Origin: DYQY01 sp964643725
GTDB lineage: Bacteria; Margulisbacteria; Riflemargulisbacteria; GWF2-35-9; DYQY01
Assembly (NCBI GenBank): GCA_964643725.1
Contig: CAZXTL010000007.1
Span: forward strand, 12,065-76,064
Direction: 5' to 3'
Length of the DNA stretch: 64,000 nucleotides
In this document: positions 25,403 to 35,336 of the stretch, in pieces
How the letters are laid out: each line of letters opens with the position of its first letter
How positions within the stretch are numbered: position 1 is the first letter of the stretch
Position numbers and translations under genes: made by a program
Notes under the pieces: model-generated
Database searches by the model: none
Told to the model about the DNA's origin: nothing
Seen by the model: the letters and a program-made list of their open reading frames with translations, nothing else

Positions 25403-25431
25403 TTGTATTTGAAGTGTTCGTGCCTTATAAT
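25403..25431 (+). promoter_or_regulatory. Candidate sigma-70 promoter for the CNNM-pyrG-mutL block
   Basis: TTGTAT (25403-25408), 17-base spacer, TATAAT (25426-25431), in the 83-base gap after ybeY. It gives a leader of about 33 bases before GTG 25471. Confidence 0.5.
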
Positions 25432-25470
25432 AAAACAATACATTCGGTCGATTAAACATAGGATTATTTA

Positions 25471-26778
25471 GTGGAATATAACTCGATTTACTTACAAATA
25501 TTTATTTTATGCATCCTAGTAATGCTATCTGCTGTTTTTTCAGCTTCTGAAACAGCTCTTACTTCACTTTCTCCACTAAAAAGAAGAAAACTAGAAGCAG
25601 AACACCCTAAAAGCTCACAATATATACATAAACTATTTCACAAACCGGGGAAAATGATAACTACTATCCTTGTTGGAAACAATGTAGTAAATATTCTTGC
25701 TTCAACTATTTCTACTTTTATATTTATAGATATAATGACAAAAATTGGAATAGAAAACGAGTCCGTTATAGCAGCTACATCAGCAATATTTATGACTATT
25801 TTCCTTTTAATATTTGGTGAAATAACCCCTAAAAATGTTGCATTAATAAATGCAGAATTTCTCTCAATAAAATTAAGTCGTTTTATTTATTATTTATCAA
25901 TAATTTTATCCCCGGCAATCGTAGTTCTAAACTTACTATCCAAAGGAATCCTTATAATTACTAAAGGCAATCGTCTTGAAAAGGGTTCTCTTGTGTCTGA
26001 AAATGAAATAAAGCTTCTTATTAATCTTGGACTAGAAGAAGGTGTATTAGAAGAAAATGAAGAAAAAATGCTAACTTCTATCTTCGAATTTGGTGATATT
26101 ATAGCAAGGGAAATAATGACACCAAGGCCTAATATTGTTGCAATAGAAATGCATTCAACCCTTATTCAGACAATCAAGTTAATTAATAAGTATGGCCATT
26201 CAAGAATACCAGTTTATAGAGAAAAAATTGATAATATAATAGGATTTATCTACGCAAAGGATATCTTCTCTGTACCAGTAGACAAGTTAGAATCAACTGA
26301 TTCATTATCTCCTGAAATGATTAGACCAGCATATTATGTTCCTGAAACAAAAAAAATTGATGAGCTACTTAACGAACTTAGAAAAATGAAAACCCATATA
26401 GCAATCGTGGTAGACGAATATGGTGGAACTAGCGGACTAGTTACCTTAGAAGATGTTATAGAAGAAATTATTGGAGAAATTCATGATGAATATGATGATA
26501 AAGAAGAAGAAATGATTACCAAAAAAAATGATGGATATGTGATTTCAGGACTTATGAATGTTTGGGATTTAAATAACGAACTTAATTTGCATCTTCCAGA
26601 GGATGAAGATTATGATTCGTTAGCTGGATTTATGGTTAATAGGCTTGGGAAAATGCCTCAAAAGGGTGATGTATACGAAGATGAACGTATAAAAATTCAA
26701 GTATTACATATTTATCACAGAAGAATAACAAAATTACATTTGATTATCAAGGAAGGAGAAATGAAGCAAAATGGCTAA
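25471..26778 (+). CDS. CNNM/HlyC-CorC family membrane transporter with CBS pair
   Basis: 435 residues. Cytoplasm-facing order: a DUF21/CNNM membrane domain (about 1-185) with four hydrophobic segments and FSASETALTSLSPLKRRKL; a CBS pair (about 205-330; REIMTPRPNIVAIEM, GHSRIPVYREKIDNIIG, TKKIDELLNELRKMKTHIAIVVDEYGG split across the two repeats); and a C-terminal CorC_HlyC domain (about 345-430). The family moves or regulates Mg2+ or other divalent ions; the hemolysin name is historic. The start is GTG 25471 with AGGAT upstream. Its 3' end overlaps pyrG by 8 bases. Confidence 0.9.
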   Translation: MEYNSIYLQIFILCILVMLSAVFSASETALTSLSPLKRRKLEAEHPKSSQYIHKLFHKPGKMITTILVGNNVVNILASTISTFIFIDIMTKIGIENESVIAATSAIFMTIFLLIFGEITPKNVALINAEFLSIKLSRFIYYLSIILSPAIVVLNLLSKGILIITKGNRLEKGSLVSENEIKLLINLGLEEGVLEENEEKMLTSIFEFGDIIAREIMTPRPNIVAIEMHSTLIQTIKLINKYGHSRIPVYREKIDNIIGFIYAKDIFSVPVDKLESTDSLSPEMIRPAYYVPETKKIDELLNELRKMKTHIAIVVDEYGGTSGLVTLEDVIEEIIGEIHDEYDDKEEEMITKKNDGYVISGLMNVWDLNNELNLHLPEDEDYDSLAGFMVNRLGKMPQKGDVYEDERIKIQVLHIYHRRITKLHLIIKEGEMKQNG

Positions 26779-28381
26779 ATACGTATTTATAACTGGAGGA
26801 GTTGTTTCATCACTTGGAAAAGGGATTGCTGCTGCTTCATTAGGACGAGTTTTAAAAAACAGAGGGTTCAAAATTCTTATCCAAAAACTAGATCCATATT
26901 TAAATGCAGATCCTGGAACTATGTCTCCTTTTCAACACGGAGAAGTATATGTAACTGATGATGGAGCTGAAACAGACTTAGATCTTGGACATTACGAAAG
27001 ATTTATTGATGAAAGTCTTGGTAAAATAAATAATGTTACTTCAGGAATGATTTACCATAATGTACTTTCTAAAGAGCGAAGAGGTGACTACCTAGGTGGA
27101 ACGGTTCAAGTAATCCCTCATATTACAAATGAGATTAAAGACCATATTAGAAAAGTATCAGAAGTAAATGCTGTTGATGTAGTTATAATAGAAGTAGGAG
27201 GAACAGTTGGAGACATCGAATCACTTCCATTTCTAGAAGCTATTAGACAATTCCGTAAAGAACTTGGGAGACACAACTCCGTTCATATACATGCAACATT
27301 AATTCCATATCTTTCATCATCAGGAGAATTTAAAACAAAACCAACACAACACAGTGTTAAGGAACTTAGAAGTTTAGGGATTCAGCCAGATATTATTTGT
27401 CTTAGAACAGAAAAGGCATTAGAACAAGATGTTAAAGATAAAATATCCTTATTCTGTGACGTTGAAAAAAGAGCTGTAATCGAGTTAATTAACGTTAAAT
27501 CTATTTATGAAGTTCCTTTAAATGTCGCAAAAGAAGGACTAGATGACATAGTTATAGACTACTTACAACTTACCCAAGCAAAGGAAAGAGACCTGAAGGA
27601 TTGGGAAGAAATGGTTAAGAAGCTATACGGAGCTAAAAAACAAATTAAAATAGCAATAGTAGGCAAATATGTTGGTCTTAATGATTCATATCTTTCAGTT
27701 GTAGAATCTCTTTACCATGCTGGACTATATAATGATCATAAAATAGATATAGTTTGGATTGATAGTGAAAAACTTGAAAATCTAAGTGAGGAAGATTTCA
27801 AAAACACTTTAAAGGATGTCCAAGGGATTGTAGTTCCTGGTGGTTTTGGAGTAAGAGGGGTAGAGGGAAAGATTACAACCATTAAATATGCTAGAGAAAA
27901 CAATATTCCATATCTTGGGCTATGCCTTGGTATGCAAATGGCTGTTATTGAGTTTGCTAGAAATGTTCTTGGATATACTGATGCAAACAGCAAAGAATTT
28001 GATCTTAAAACAGACCATCCAGTTATTGACCTTATGCCAGACCAGAAATACATCACAAATAAAGGTGGAACAATGAGATTAGGGGCTTATCCATGTACAA
28101 TCAAAGAAGGCACACTTCTTTATGAATGTTACAAACAAACAAATATCTCCGAAAGACATCGTCATCGCTATGAATTCAATAATGAATATAGAAGCGTCTG
28201 CGAAGAAAACGGATTAGTATTCTCTGGAACATCACCTGATAATAAATTAGTCGAAGTTGTAGAGTATCCTAAACACCCATTTTTTATTGCTTCTCAATAT
28301 CATCCAGAATTCAAAAGCAGACCAAATTCTCCTCATCCAATGTTTAGAGAGTTTGTTAAAGCCGCTATTGCTATTAAATAA
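26771..28381 (+). CDS. pyrG: CTP synthase
   Basis: Converts UTP to CTP using ATP and glutamine. 536 residues. Amidoligase half starts YVFITGGVVSSLGKGIAAAS, with the substrate loops MSPFQHGEVYVTDDGAETD and KTKPTQHSVKELRS. The class I glutaminase half has VPGGFGVRG, nucleophile Cys in GLCLGMQ near 382, and the His-Glu pair in QYHPEFKSRP. AAGGAGAAATG upstream gives a good ribosome site. Its stop overlaps the mutL start by one base (TAATG). Confidence 0.98.
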   Translation: MAKYVFITGGVVSSLGKGIAAASLGRVLKNRGFKILIQKLDPYLNADPGTMSPFQHGEVYVTDDGAETDLDLGHYERFIDESLGKINNVTSGMIYHNVLSKERRGDYLGGTVQVIPHITNEIKDHIRKVSEVNAVDVVIIEVGGTVGDIESLPFLEAIRQFRKELGRHNSVHIHATLIPYLSSSGEFKTKPTQHSVKELRSLGIQPDIICLRTEKALEQDVKDKISLFCDVEKRAVIELINVKSIYEVPLNVAKEGLDDIVIDYLQLTQAKERDLKDWEEMVKKLYGAKKQIKIAIVGKYVGLNDSYLSVVESLYHAGLYNDHKIDIVWIDSEKLENLSEEDFKNTLKDVQGIVVPGGFGVRGVEGKITTIKYARENNIPYLGLCLGMQMAVIEFARNVLGYTDANSKEFDLKTDHPVIDLMPDQKYITNKGGTMRLGAYPCTIKEGTLLYECYKQTNISERHRHRYEFNNEYRSVCEENGLVFSGTSPDNKLVEVVEYPKHPFFIASQYHPEFKSRPNSPHPMFREFVKAAIAIK

Positions 28382-30126
28382 TGGGCATTATTAGGCTTCT
28401 TGATGAAAATACAATCAATAAGATAGCCGCTGGAGAAGTAGTAAATAGACCTGCATCTGTAGTAAAAGAATTAGTAGAAAACGCTATAGATGCTAAAGCC
28501 ACAAATATTAAAATAGAACTTCAAGAAGGTGGAAAATCCTTAATCAAAGTCTCCGATAACGGTACTGGAATGGACTGCGAAGACGCAAAAATGTCTCTAA
28601 TAAGACATGCTACCTCTAAGATATCTAATGTAGAAGACCTTCTATTCCTAGATAGTATGGGATTTAGAGGTGAAGCCATCCCTAGTATTGCTTCAGTTTC
28701 AAGATTTACAATACAAACAAATTTAAAAGACCAGGAAAAAGGTATTGAAATAATTACCGAATCAGGGAAAATAATTACAGAAACAACGCTTTATCTGCCT
28801 AAAGGAACAACGATAATTGTTAAGGATTTATTTTTTAATATTCCTGCTAGACAAAAGTATCTCAAGGGAGAAAGCACTGAATTTGGACATATTTTAAAAA
28901 TCATACATGGACTATCCTTAGTTCATCCTGAGATAGCTTTTCAACTTTTTAATAATAATAAGAAAATATCAGCGACAACAGGTAACAACAAAATTGAGGA
29001 AGTAATATCAGACATTCACTCCTTTAAAGTTTTTCAGAACATGTTGCAAATTAGCTATTCCGACTTGGGCATTAAAATTAACGGTTATATTTCTACCCCA
29101 AAAGAAACCAAAGCTAATAAAGAAAAACAACTATTTGTTGTAAATAAACGAATGGTAAATAATAACACCTTTCATGCAGCAATTTCTCAATCAACTAAAT
29201 TCATCTTTCCAAACAATATGTATCCATACCTTTTTTTAAACATAGAAACAGACCCTTCTGAAATAGATGTAAACGTCCATCCTTCAAAAACAGAAATCAA
29301 ATTATATAAAGAAAGTTTTATTTTCGATTCTATTTTCAAAGCTATCAAAAAAACTTTTCAATCATCCAGTGAACATGAAATACCAACAGAAATAATTGAA
29401 CAACAACAATATAAAAATGAAATAAAGTCTTTTCCAAAACAAAATCAAATTACATATAAACCAACAGAACTTTTTGAAAATAAACAACAAATTGAAATGT
29501 ATAAAGAAATAATTAAGGAAGCACCAATTGTTTCTAGCACAAGAAAAGCAGTAAGTAATGAAAGTTCCATAACAGTTAATAATATTTTTCAATTCAAAGA
29601 CATGTATTTAGTCTTTTATTATGATAATAAATTACGCATTATTGATCAACATGCTGCTCATGAAAGGATTCTGTTCGAAAGGTTAAAGTCAGGAAATACT
29701 ACGAAAGGAAGCCAAGAACTCCTTTTTCCTGAAAATATTTTTATTGATCAACAAGATTATATTATTTTTGAAGAAATTAAAGCAATTATTGAAAGAACTG
29801 GTTATGTTATTGAAACTTTTGGTAATGACAGCTTAATAATCCGCTGCATTCCTACAGATCTTCCTTCAAATACTGACCATAAAGAACTAATAAAAGAAAT
29901 AATTGATGACAACAGAAAAGATAGCAAGGACAGAATCACCAAAACCTATACGACTATTGCCTGTAAAGCAGCTATTAAGGCTGGTGATTTCCTAGAAGAA
30001 AGAGAAAAGATTTCTTTAGTAAACGACTGGCTAAATTGCGATAACAATATAAGCTGTCCACATGGAAGACCAATAGAAAAAACCTTTGATGAAAAAGAAA
30101 TTGATAAATGGTTCCATAGAGGTTAA
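28381..30126 (+). CDS. mutL: DNA mismatch repair protein MutL (endonuclease type)
   Basis: 581 residues. GHKL ATPase at the N-terminus: NKIAAGEVVNRPASVVKEL, NAIDA, SDNGTGM and GFRGEAI. A variable linker (about 330-395) precedes the dimerisation domain, which carries the metal-dependent nicking motif DQHAAHERILFE (421-432) and CPHGRP (near 559). With these motifs MutL should incise DNA itself, so a MutH protein is not required. Translationally coupled to pyrG and followed by topA after 38 bases. No mutS is in the window. Confidence 0.96.
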   Translation: MGIIRLLDENTINKIAAGEVVNRPASVVKELVENAIDAKATNIKIELQEGGKSLIKVSDNGTGMDCEDAKMSLIRHATSKISNVEDLLFLDSMGFRGEAIPSIASVSRFTIQTNLKDQEKGIEIITESGKIITETTLYLPKGTTIIVKDLFFNIPARQKYLKGESTEFGHILKIIHGLSLVHPEIAFQLFNNNKKISATTGNNKIEEVISDIHSFKVFQNMLQISYSDLGIKINGYISTPKETKANKEKQLFVVNKRMVNNNTFHAAISQSTKFIFPNNMYPYLFLNIETDPSEIDVNVHPSKTEIKLYKESFIFDSIFKAIKKTFQSSSEHEIPTEIIEQQQYKNEIKSFPKQNQITYKPTELFENKQQIEMYKEIIKEAPIVSSTRKAVSNESSITVNNIFQFKDMYLVFYYDNKLRIIDQHAAHERILFERLKSGNTTKGSQELLFPENIFIDQQDYIIFEEIKAIIERTGYVIETFGNDSLIIRCIPTDLPSNTDHKELIKEIIDDNRKDSKDRITKTYTTIACKAAIKAGDFLEEREKISLVNDWLNCDNNISCPHGRPIEKTFDEKEIDKWFHRG

Positions 30127-30164
30127 AATCGTTCAGGTATTATAAAGGAGCTACATTAACGCAT

Positions 30165-32555
30165 ATGGTAAAAAATCTTGTAATTGTAGAATCACCAGCT
30201 AAAGCAAAAACCATCTCTAAATATTTGAGTAGTGATTATGTTGTTAAAGCGTCAATGGGACATATTATTGATTTACCTGCTAAAGAGCTAGGTGTTGATG
30301 TAGAGAATAACTTTACTCCAACGTATGAAGTATCCAAAGAAAAGAAGAAAATAGTCACAGAACTTAAAGAATTAGCTAAAAATGCTGAGAAAATATGGCT
30401 AGCAACCGACGAAGATAGAGAGGGAGAGGCCATCTCTTGGCATATTCAAACTGCCTTAAAAATCAAAGATGCTGATTATGAAAGAATCGTTTTTCATGAA
30501 ATAACCAAAACAGCCATATTAAAAGCTATAGACAACCCTAGAAAAATTGATCTTAATCTAGTAAATGCGCAACAAGCTAGAAGAGTAATCGATAGGCTTG
30601 TTGGTTACAAACTATCGCCATTACTTTGGAAAAAAATAAGAAAAGGACTAAGTGCGGGCAGAGTTCAATCAGTTGCAGTTAGATTTGTTGTTGAAAGAGA
30701 AGAAGAAATACAAAAGTTTAACACAAAAGAACAATGGAAAGTTAAAGGACTTGGGCTACACTCACAAAAGAATATACCTCTTACATTAAGCTCTATAGCT
30801 AGTAAAAAAGCAGAAATAACAGACATTGAACAAGTTAAAAATATTATTAATGAGATCTTCTCGAATCCAAACATTAAAGAAACAACTAATGAAAAAACAA
30901 ACAATAAAGAAATTGAAATAACCATACCTAAGGATTTTCTGTTTAAAGTATTAGATGTAAAGAAAACAATGAGCAGAAGAAGTCCTTCAGTGCCTTTTAC
31001 AACATCAACACTTCAACAAGAAGCACATAGAAAATTTGGCCTACCAGTTGCAATTACAATGAAATTAGCACAGCAACTTTACGAAGGTATAGACATGGAC
31101 AATGATAGAATTGCACTTATTACCTATATGAGAACTGACTCTCTTAATATATCAGCAGAATCGTTAGATCAAATAAGTGGCTATATTAAGAAAACTATGG
31201 GAGAAAATTATTCACTATCGAAACACAGAGAGTTTAAAACAAAATCAAAAGGAGCTCAAGAAGCTCACGAAGCTATTAGACCAATTAATATTAACATAAC
31301 CCCAGATTCTCTTAGCGATAAACTAGATAAAGATTTACTAAAGCTTTATACCTTAATTTGGAAAAGAACAGTAGCTACACAGATGCCTGAAGCTGAAATC
31401 GAAAACACTGTTATTAGTCTTTCTCCTGAGAATAACAATAAATATGGATTTGAAACCATTGGTAAAATAATAAAATTTGATGGATTTATGAAGCTCTACA
31501 TAGAAGATACTGATGATGAAAAAGAAGATGAGGAAGATCATATCCTTCCAGATATCAAGGTAAACGACAAAGTCCCAGTAAAGTCTATGGATGCACTTCA
31601 AACGTTTACAAAACCTCCGGCGCGTTATACTGAAGCTTCTCTCGTCAAAAAGCTAGAAAGCGAAGGAATAGGGCGACCATCAACCTATGCACCGACAATA
31701 TCAACTATCATAACTAGAGGTTATATAGAGAAAGATAAAAAATATCTTTTTCCAACTGAAATAGCATTCGTAGTAACTAATTTCTTAAAAGAATATTTCC
31801 AAGACATTATCAGTTATAAATTTACTGCAAATATTGAAGAAGCTTTTGATGACATCTCTATTGGTAAAACCGAGTGGGTTTCAATGATTAAAGATTTCTA
31901 TCTGCCATTTGAAAAACAGCTAGACCATACTTATAAAACAGCCAAAAGACAAGTAGAAGAAACTGATAAAATTTGTCCAAAATGTCAAAACCCAATGGTT
32001 ATTAAATTAAGTAAATATGGCAAGTTTCTCTCTTGTTCTAATTTCCCTGAATGTAAACATGCAGAGCCAATAGAAGGTGAAGCAGGAACAACAGCACCAG
32101 CTCAAGAAAACGAAAAAATATATGAAGAAAAATGCCCTACTTGTGGGAAGGACATGATTTATAAACAAGGACGTTTTGGTGAATTTATAGCTTGTGTAGA
32201 TTATCCTAAATGCAAAACAACCAAGAAAATCATCAAAGAAAAAAGCTCCTCAGATGAAAATGGTGAAGTTTCTAATAACACTAAAATATCAGAAGAAAAA
32301 TGTCCTAATTGCGGCAAAGACATGGTCTATAAACAGGGTCGTTTTGGCGAATTCTTATCTTGTTCAGATTATCCAGCATGCAAAACAATAAAGTCTGATA
32401 AAAAAGTGATTAAAGAAAAAGGTTGCCCAGAAGACAAGGGTGATATTATTGAAAAAAGAACAAGAACTGGTAAAATATTTTTTGGTTGCGAAAATTATCC
32501 TAAATGTAAATATGCAGTTTGGAATATAGAAGATCTGGATATAAAAAATGAATAA
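30165..32555 (+). CDS. topA: DNA topoisomerase I
   Basis: Type IA topoisomerase that relaxes negative supercoils. 796 residues. Toprim at the N-terminus (VIVESPAKAKTISKYL; TDEDREGEAISWH), active-site Tyr321 in ITYMRTDSLN, and the helix-hook GLPVAITMKLAQQLYEG. The C-terminal region (from about 604) has four CxxC-type zinc ribbons, for example KICPKCQNPM ... CSNFPECK and KCPNCGKDM ... CSDYPACK. AAGGAG at 30145-30150 is 14 bases from the ATG, farther than usual. The stop overlaps a small membrane-protein ORF. Confidence 0.97.
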   Translation: MVKNLVIVESPAKAKTISKYLSSDYVVKASMGHIIDLPAKELGVDVENNFTPTYEVSKEKKKIVTELKELAKNAEKIWLATDEDREGEAISWHIQTALKIKDADYERIVFHEITKTAILKAIDNPRKIDLNLVNAQQARRVIDRLVGYKLSPLLWKKIRKGLSAGRVQSVAVRFVVEREEEIQKFNTKEQWKVKGLGLHSQKNIPLTLSSIASKKAEITDIEQVKNIINEIFSNPNIKETTNEKTNNKEIEITIPKDFLFKVLDVKKTMSRRSPSVPFTTSTLQQEAHRKFGLPVAITMKLAQQLYEGIDMDNDRIALITYMRTDSLNISAESLDQISGYIKKTMGENYSLSKHREFKTKSKGAQEAHEAIRPININITPDSLSDKLDKDLLKLYTLIWKRTVATQMPEAEIENTVISLSPENNNKYGFETIGKIIKFDGFMKLYIEDTDDEKEDEEDHILPDIKVNDKVPVKSMDALQTFTKPPARYTEASLVKKLESEGIGRPSTYAPTISTIITRGYIEKDKKYLFPTEIAFVVTNFLKEYFQDIISYKFTANIEEAFDDISIGKTEWVSMIKDFYLPFEKQLDHTYKTAKRQVEETDKICPKCQNPMVIKLSKYGKFLSCSNFPECKHAEPIEGEAGTTAPAQENEKIYEEKCPTCGKDMIYKQGRFGEFIACVDYPKCKTTKKIIKEKSSSDENGEVSNNTKISEEKCPNCGKDMVYKQGRFGEFLSCSDYPACKTIKSDKKVIKEKGCPEDKGDIIEKRTRTGKIFFGCENYPKCKYAVWNIEDLDIKNE

Positions 32556-32658
32556 ATTTAAAGCATTTAAAACCTATATTTTTAATAATATTGGATTAAA
32601 AGTTTTATCTATAATGCTTGCAATATTACTTTGGTTTGTTGCAAGGATAAATTCATAA
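32548..32658 (+). CDS. 36-aa single-pass membrane microprotein (YbbR/CdaR N-terminus-like)
   Basis: ATG 32548 overlaps the end of topA and opens a 36-codon frame: MNKFKAFKTYIFNNIGLKV followed by a hydrophobic helix LSIMLAILLWFVA and ending RINS. The phrase NNIGLK-x-LS-x-x-LA-x-x-LWF is the membrane-anchor signature at the start of YbbR/CdaR proteins, but the YbbR repeats are missing. It ends one base before the panC start. It may be a true microprotein or the remnant of a YbbR gene. Tight packing with both neighbours argues that it is translated. Confidence 0.55.
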   Translation: MNKFKAFKTYIFNNIGLKVLSIMLAILLWFVARINS

Positions 32659-32659
32659 A

Positions 32660-33511
32660 ATGGAAATAATCAAGAGTACTCTTGATTACAATAATTTCTA
32701 TAAAAATAAATTAAAAGACAAAACAATTGGTTTCGTACCAACAATGGGTTATCTCCATGACGGACATATCTCCTTAATTAAAGAATCTACAAACAATAAC
32801 CAAATCACAGTAGTAAGTATTTTTGTTAACCCAACTCAATTTGGAAAGGGTGAAGATTACAATTCATATCCAAGAAACGAAGAGAATGATATAAAGCTAC
32901 TAATACAAAATAACGTGGATGTTCTTTTTATGCCACCAGTTAATGAGATATATCCTGAAGGACACACTTCAATAATTGAACTTAACCTAAATAAAGATTT
33001 CTTTAGTAAACTTTGTGGCAAGTATAGACCAGGTCACTTTAATGGGGTAGGGCTAATAGTTATGAAGCTCTTTTCAATAATTAAAGCAGATAATGCCTAC
33101 TTTGGACTTAAGGACTATCAGCAATACTTACTTATAAAGGATTTAGCTGCTAACTTTTATCCTAGCACAACAGTGTTTGGCCTTGATACAGTAAGAGAAA
33201 AGAGTGGACTAGCTATGAGCTCCAGGAATAGTTACTTAACTTCTGGACAACGACTATTAGCTTCTTCTATCTTCAATAACTTAGTTCTTATGAGTAATAA
33301 AATAAAAAAAGACAAAAATATCAATCAAGAAGAACTTAGCAAAGAATTTGAATTATCCTTAAAAAATATTTCTAATGAATTCAAATTACAATATTTTGAA
33401 ATTTATGATGATGAGTTAAATACGATAACTACTTATCAATCTAAAAAAACATTTATTGGGGTAGCAATATATTTAAATAATGTCAGATTAATTGATAATA
33501 TAATCTTTTAA
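32660..33511 (+). CDS. panC: Pantothenate synthetase (pantoate-beta-alanine ligase)
   Basis: Last step of pantothenate synthesis, ATP-dependent condensation of pantoate with beta-alanine. 283 residues, full length. The nucleotidyltransferase motif is FVPTMGYLHDGHISLI, followed by SIFVNPTQFG, YRPGHFNGVG (pantoate site) and the KMSKS-like loop MSSRNSYLT. No panB or panD is in the window. Stop and next start overlap by one base. Confidence 0.96.
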   Translation: MEIIKSTLDYNNFYKNKLKDKTIGFVPTMGYLHDGHISLIKESTNNNQITVVSIFVNPTQFGKGEDYNSYPRNEENDIKLLIQNNVDVLFMPPVNEIYPEGHTSIIELNLNKDFFSKLCGKYRPGHFNGVGLIVMKLFSIIKADNAYFGLKDYQQYLLIKDLAANFYPSTTVFGLDTVREKSGLAMSSRNSYLTSGQRLLASSIFNNLVLMSNKIKKDKNINQEELSKEFELSLKNISNEFKLQYFEIYDDELNTITTYQSKKTFIGVAIYLNNVRLIDNIIF

Positions 33512-34770
33512 TGAGCTTAACATACGACTTAATAATAATCGGAGGTGGACCAGCTGGCATGATAGCTGGAATCTCAGCTAAAACTAATTGCGCAGATGCC
33601 AAAATATTAATTTTGGAAAAAAACGATTCCTGCGGTAAAAAATTATTAATTACTGGAAATGGAAGATGCAATCTTACCACAGCCAATATTGATATCAATC
33701 TATTCATGGAACAGCTTGGAAAGAAAGGAAAATGGATGAGGGATGCACTCAATGCGTTTCCTGTTGACGCTACAATCGATTTTTTTACTAATTTAGGCAT
33801 TGCACTTCATGTAGAAGGCGAAAATCGCATTTTCCCTACAACAGAAAACGCAGTATTTGTCAGAGATAAATTAATTAGGAAATTGAAAGATCTTAATGTT
33901 GAAATTAAATATACTTCTTCAGTTAAACAAATTACTAATGATAATAATGAATTTATAATTATAACCAAAGATAACAGTAAGTATGTTGCTAATAATTTGT
34001 TAATTACCACAGGTGGTCTTTCCTATCCAACAACAGGAAGTACTGGTGATGGTTATATTTTAGCTGAAAAACTTGGGCACTCAATAATTAAACCAACTGC
34101 TGCATTAACAAGTTTAAAAACAAATGAGCAATGGATCAAAGAATTAGCAGGAATATCCTTGAACGATGTTAAAGTTGAGGTATTCCAAGATAATCTTAAA
34201 CAAGAAGAACGCTTTGGAGATATTCTATTTACCCATACAGGACTCAGTGGACCATTGATTTTTAATTTAAGCAAAAACATTCATCACCTTACGAATAAGA
34301 AATCAGAACCTATTAGTTTGCAAATCGATACTCTCTATAAAGAGAATCATCAACAGCTAGACCTGAGACTTCAAAAAATTTGCCAAGGGAAATGGAAGAA
34401 ATCGCTGAAAACCTTTATGCAAGAGCTAATGCCAGCTAAAATGGCTGAAGTATTTATTGAGTTTCATCACCTTGATCCGAACAAACAGATAGCTAGTATT
34501 CTAAAAGAGGAACGTAAACTTATTATTAATTCACTTAAACAAATAATCGTCACCTTAGGTGGCGTTGATGGATTCGAGAAAGCAACTATTACCTCAGGGG
34601 GTGTGAATCTAAAAGAAATTAACCCTAAAACTATGGAATCAACAATAATACCTAATCTATATTTTTCTGGAGAAATACTAGATATAGATGGTCCTACTGG
34701 CGGTTATAATCTTCAAATAGCTTGGAGTACAGGTTATTTAGCAGGAAAAAGTATTATCTGTAATTATTAA
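33511..34770 (+). CDS. HI0933/YhiN family FAD-dependent oxidoreductase
   Basis: 419 residues. The N-terminal FAD fingerprint is DLIIIGGGPAGMIAGISA, followed by LLITGNGRCNLTTAN, GENRIFPTTENA, TTGGLSYPTTGSTGDGY and the C-terminal FSGEILDIDGPTGGYNLQIA. All are typical of the HI0933 group, whose members have been linked to varied reductions; the substrate here is unknown. The last 17 bases overlap the convergent yajQ gene. Confidence 0.92.
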   Translation: MSLTYDLIIIGGGPAGMIAGISAKTNCADAKILILEKNDSCGKKLLITGNGRCNLTTANIDINLFMEQLGKKGKWMRDALNAFPVDATIDFFTNLGIALHVEGENRIFPTTENAVFVRDKLIRKLKDLNVEIKYTSSVKQITNDNNEFIIITKDNSKYVANNLLITTGGLSYPTTGSTGDGYILAEKLGHSIIKPTAALTSLKTNEQWIKELAGISLNDVKVEVFQDNLKQEERFGDILFTHTGLSGPLIFNLSKNIHHLTNKKSEPISLQIDTLYKENHQQLDLRLQKICQGKWKKSLKTFMQELMPAKMAEVFIEFHHLDPNKQIASILKEERKLIINSLKQIIVTLGGVDGFEKATITSGGVNLKEINPKTMESTIIPNLYFSGEILDIDGPTGGYNLQIAWSTGYLAGKSIICNY

Positions 34771-35245
34771 ACTGTAAAACAACGCCAAAATCTTCAGCTC
34801 TTAACACTTGTATAACAGTTTGTAGTTCATCTTTCTTGGCAGCAGTTACTTTTAATTTATCTGCGTTAATCTGAGACTTTACTTTATATTTACCGTCCCT
34901 AATAAATTTACTTATTTCTTTTAGTTTTTCAGAGGTTAGTCCTTGTTTAATGTTAATCGTTTGCTTAACATTACCGCCTAGAGATTGAGTAATACCTTGA
35001 GGATCTAGAAATTTAATATGAATTTCTCTCTTAATCATTTTATTCTCAAGAATATCTATCAGATTTGCCATCCTAGTATCATCATCTGCAGTAAGTTCTA
35101 ATGATGTTTCTTTTCTTTGAATATCTGCACAACTGCCTTTAAAGTCAAAACGAGTTGTAACTTCTTTCATAGCCATATTAATAGCATTATCCATCTCACT
35201 AAGATCGACTTCGGAAACAATATCAAATGATGAATCTTTACTCAT
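34754..35245 (-). CDS. YajQ family nucleotide-binding protein
   Basis: 163 residues with the double ferredoxin-like fold signature: SSFDIVSEVDLSEMDNAINMA, VTTRFDFKGS, and KLKVTAAKKDELQTVIQVLR. Some members bind c-di-GMP or nucleotides. Transcribed against the neighbouring flavoprotein gene. No Shine-Dalgarno; TTGCAT-16-TATAAT ends 7 bases before ATG 35245, so the message may be leaderless. Confidence 0.93.
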   Translation of the reverse strand: MSKDSSFDIVSEVDLSEMDNAINMAMKEVTTRFDFKGSCADIQRKETSLELTADDDTRMANLIDILENKMIKREIHIKFLDPQGITQSLGGNVKQTINIKQGLTSEKLKEISKFIRDGKYKVKSQINADKLKVTAAKKDELQTVIQVLRAEDFGVVLQFNNYR

Positions 35246-35252
35246 ATTTACT

Positions 35253-35280
35253 ATTATAATAAGTGATTAGAAAAATGCAA
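35253..35280 (-). promoter_or_regulatory. Candidate leaderless promoter of yajQ
   Basis: On the minus strand TTGCAT (35280-35275), 16-base spacer, TATAAT (35258-35253), then ATG after 7 bases. Confidence 0.45.
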
Positions 35281-35298
35281 TGCAATAATCATAGTGAT

Positions 35299-35327
35299 TT
35301 TACAAATTATTATATACATAATACAAT
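35299..35327 (+). promoter_or_regulatory. Candidate promoter of prfC
   Basis: TTTACA (35299-35304), exact 17-base spacer, TACAAT (35322-35327), and the ATG at 35337 nine bases later with no Shine-Dalgarno. The expected start site leaves a leader of only a few bases. Confidence 0.55.
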
Positions 35328-35336
35328 TCATAAGTT

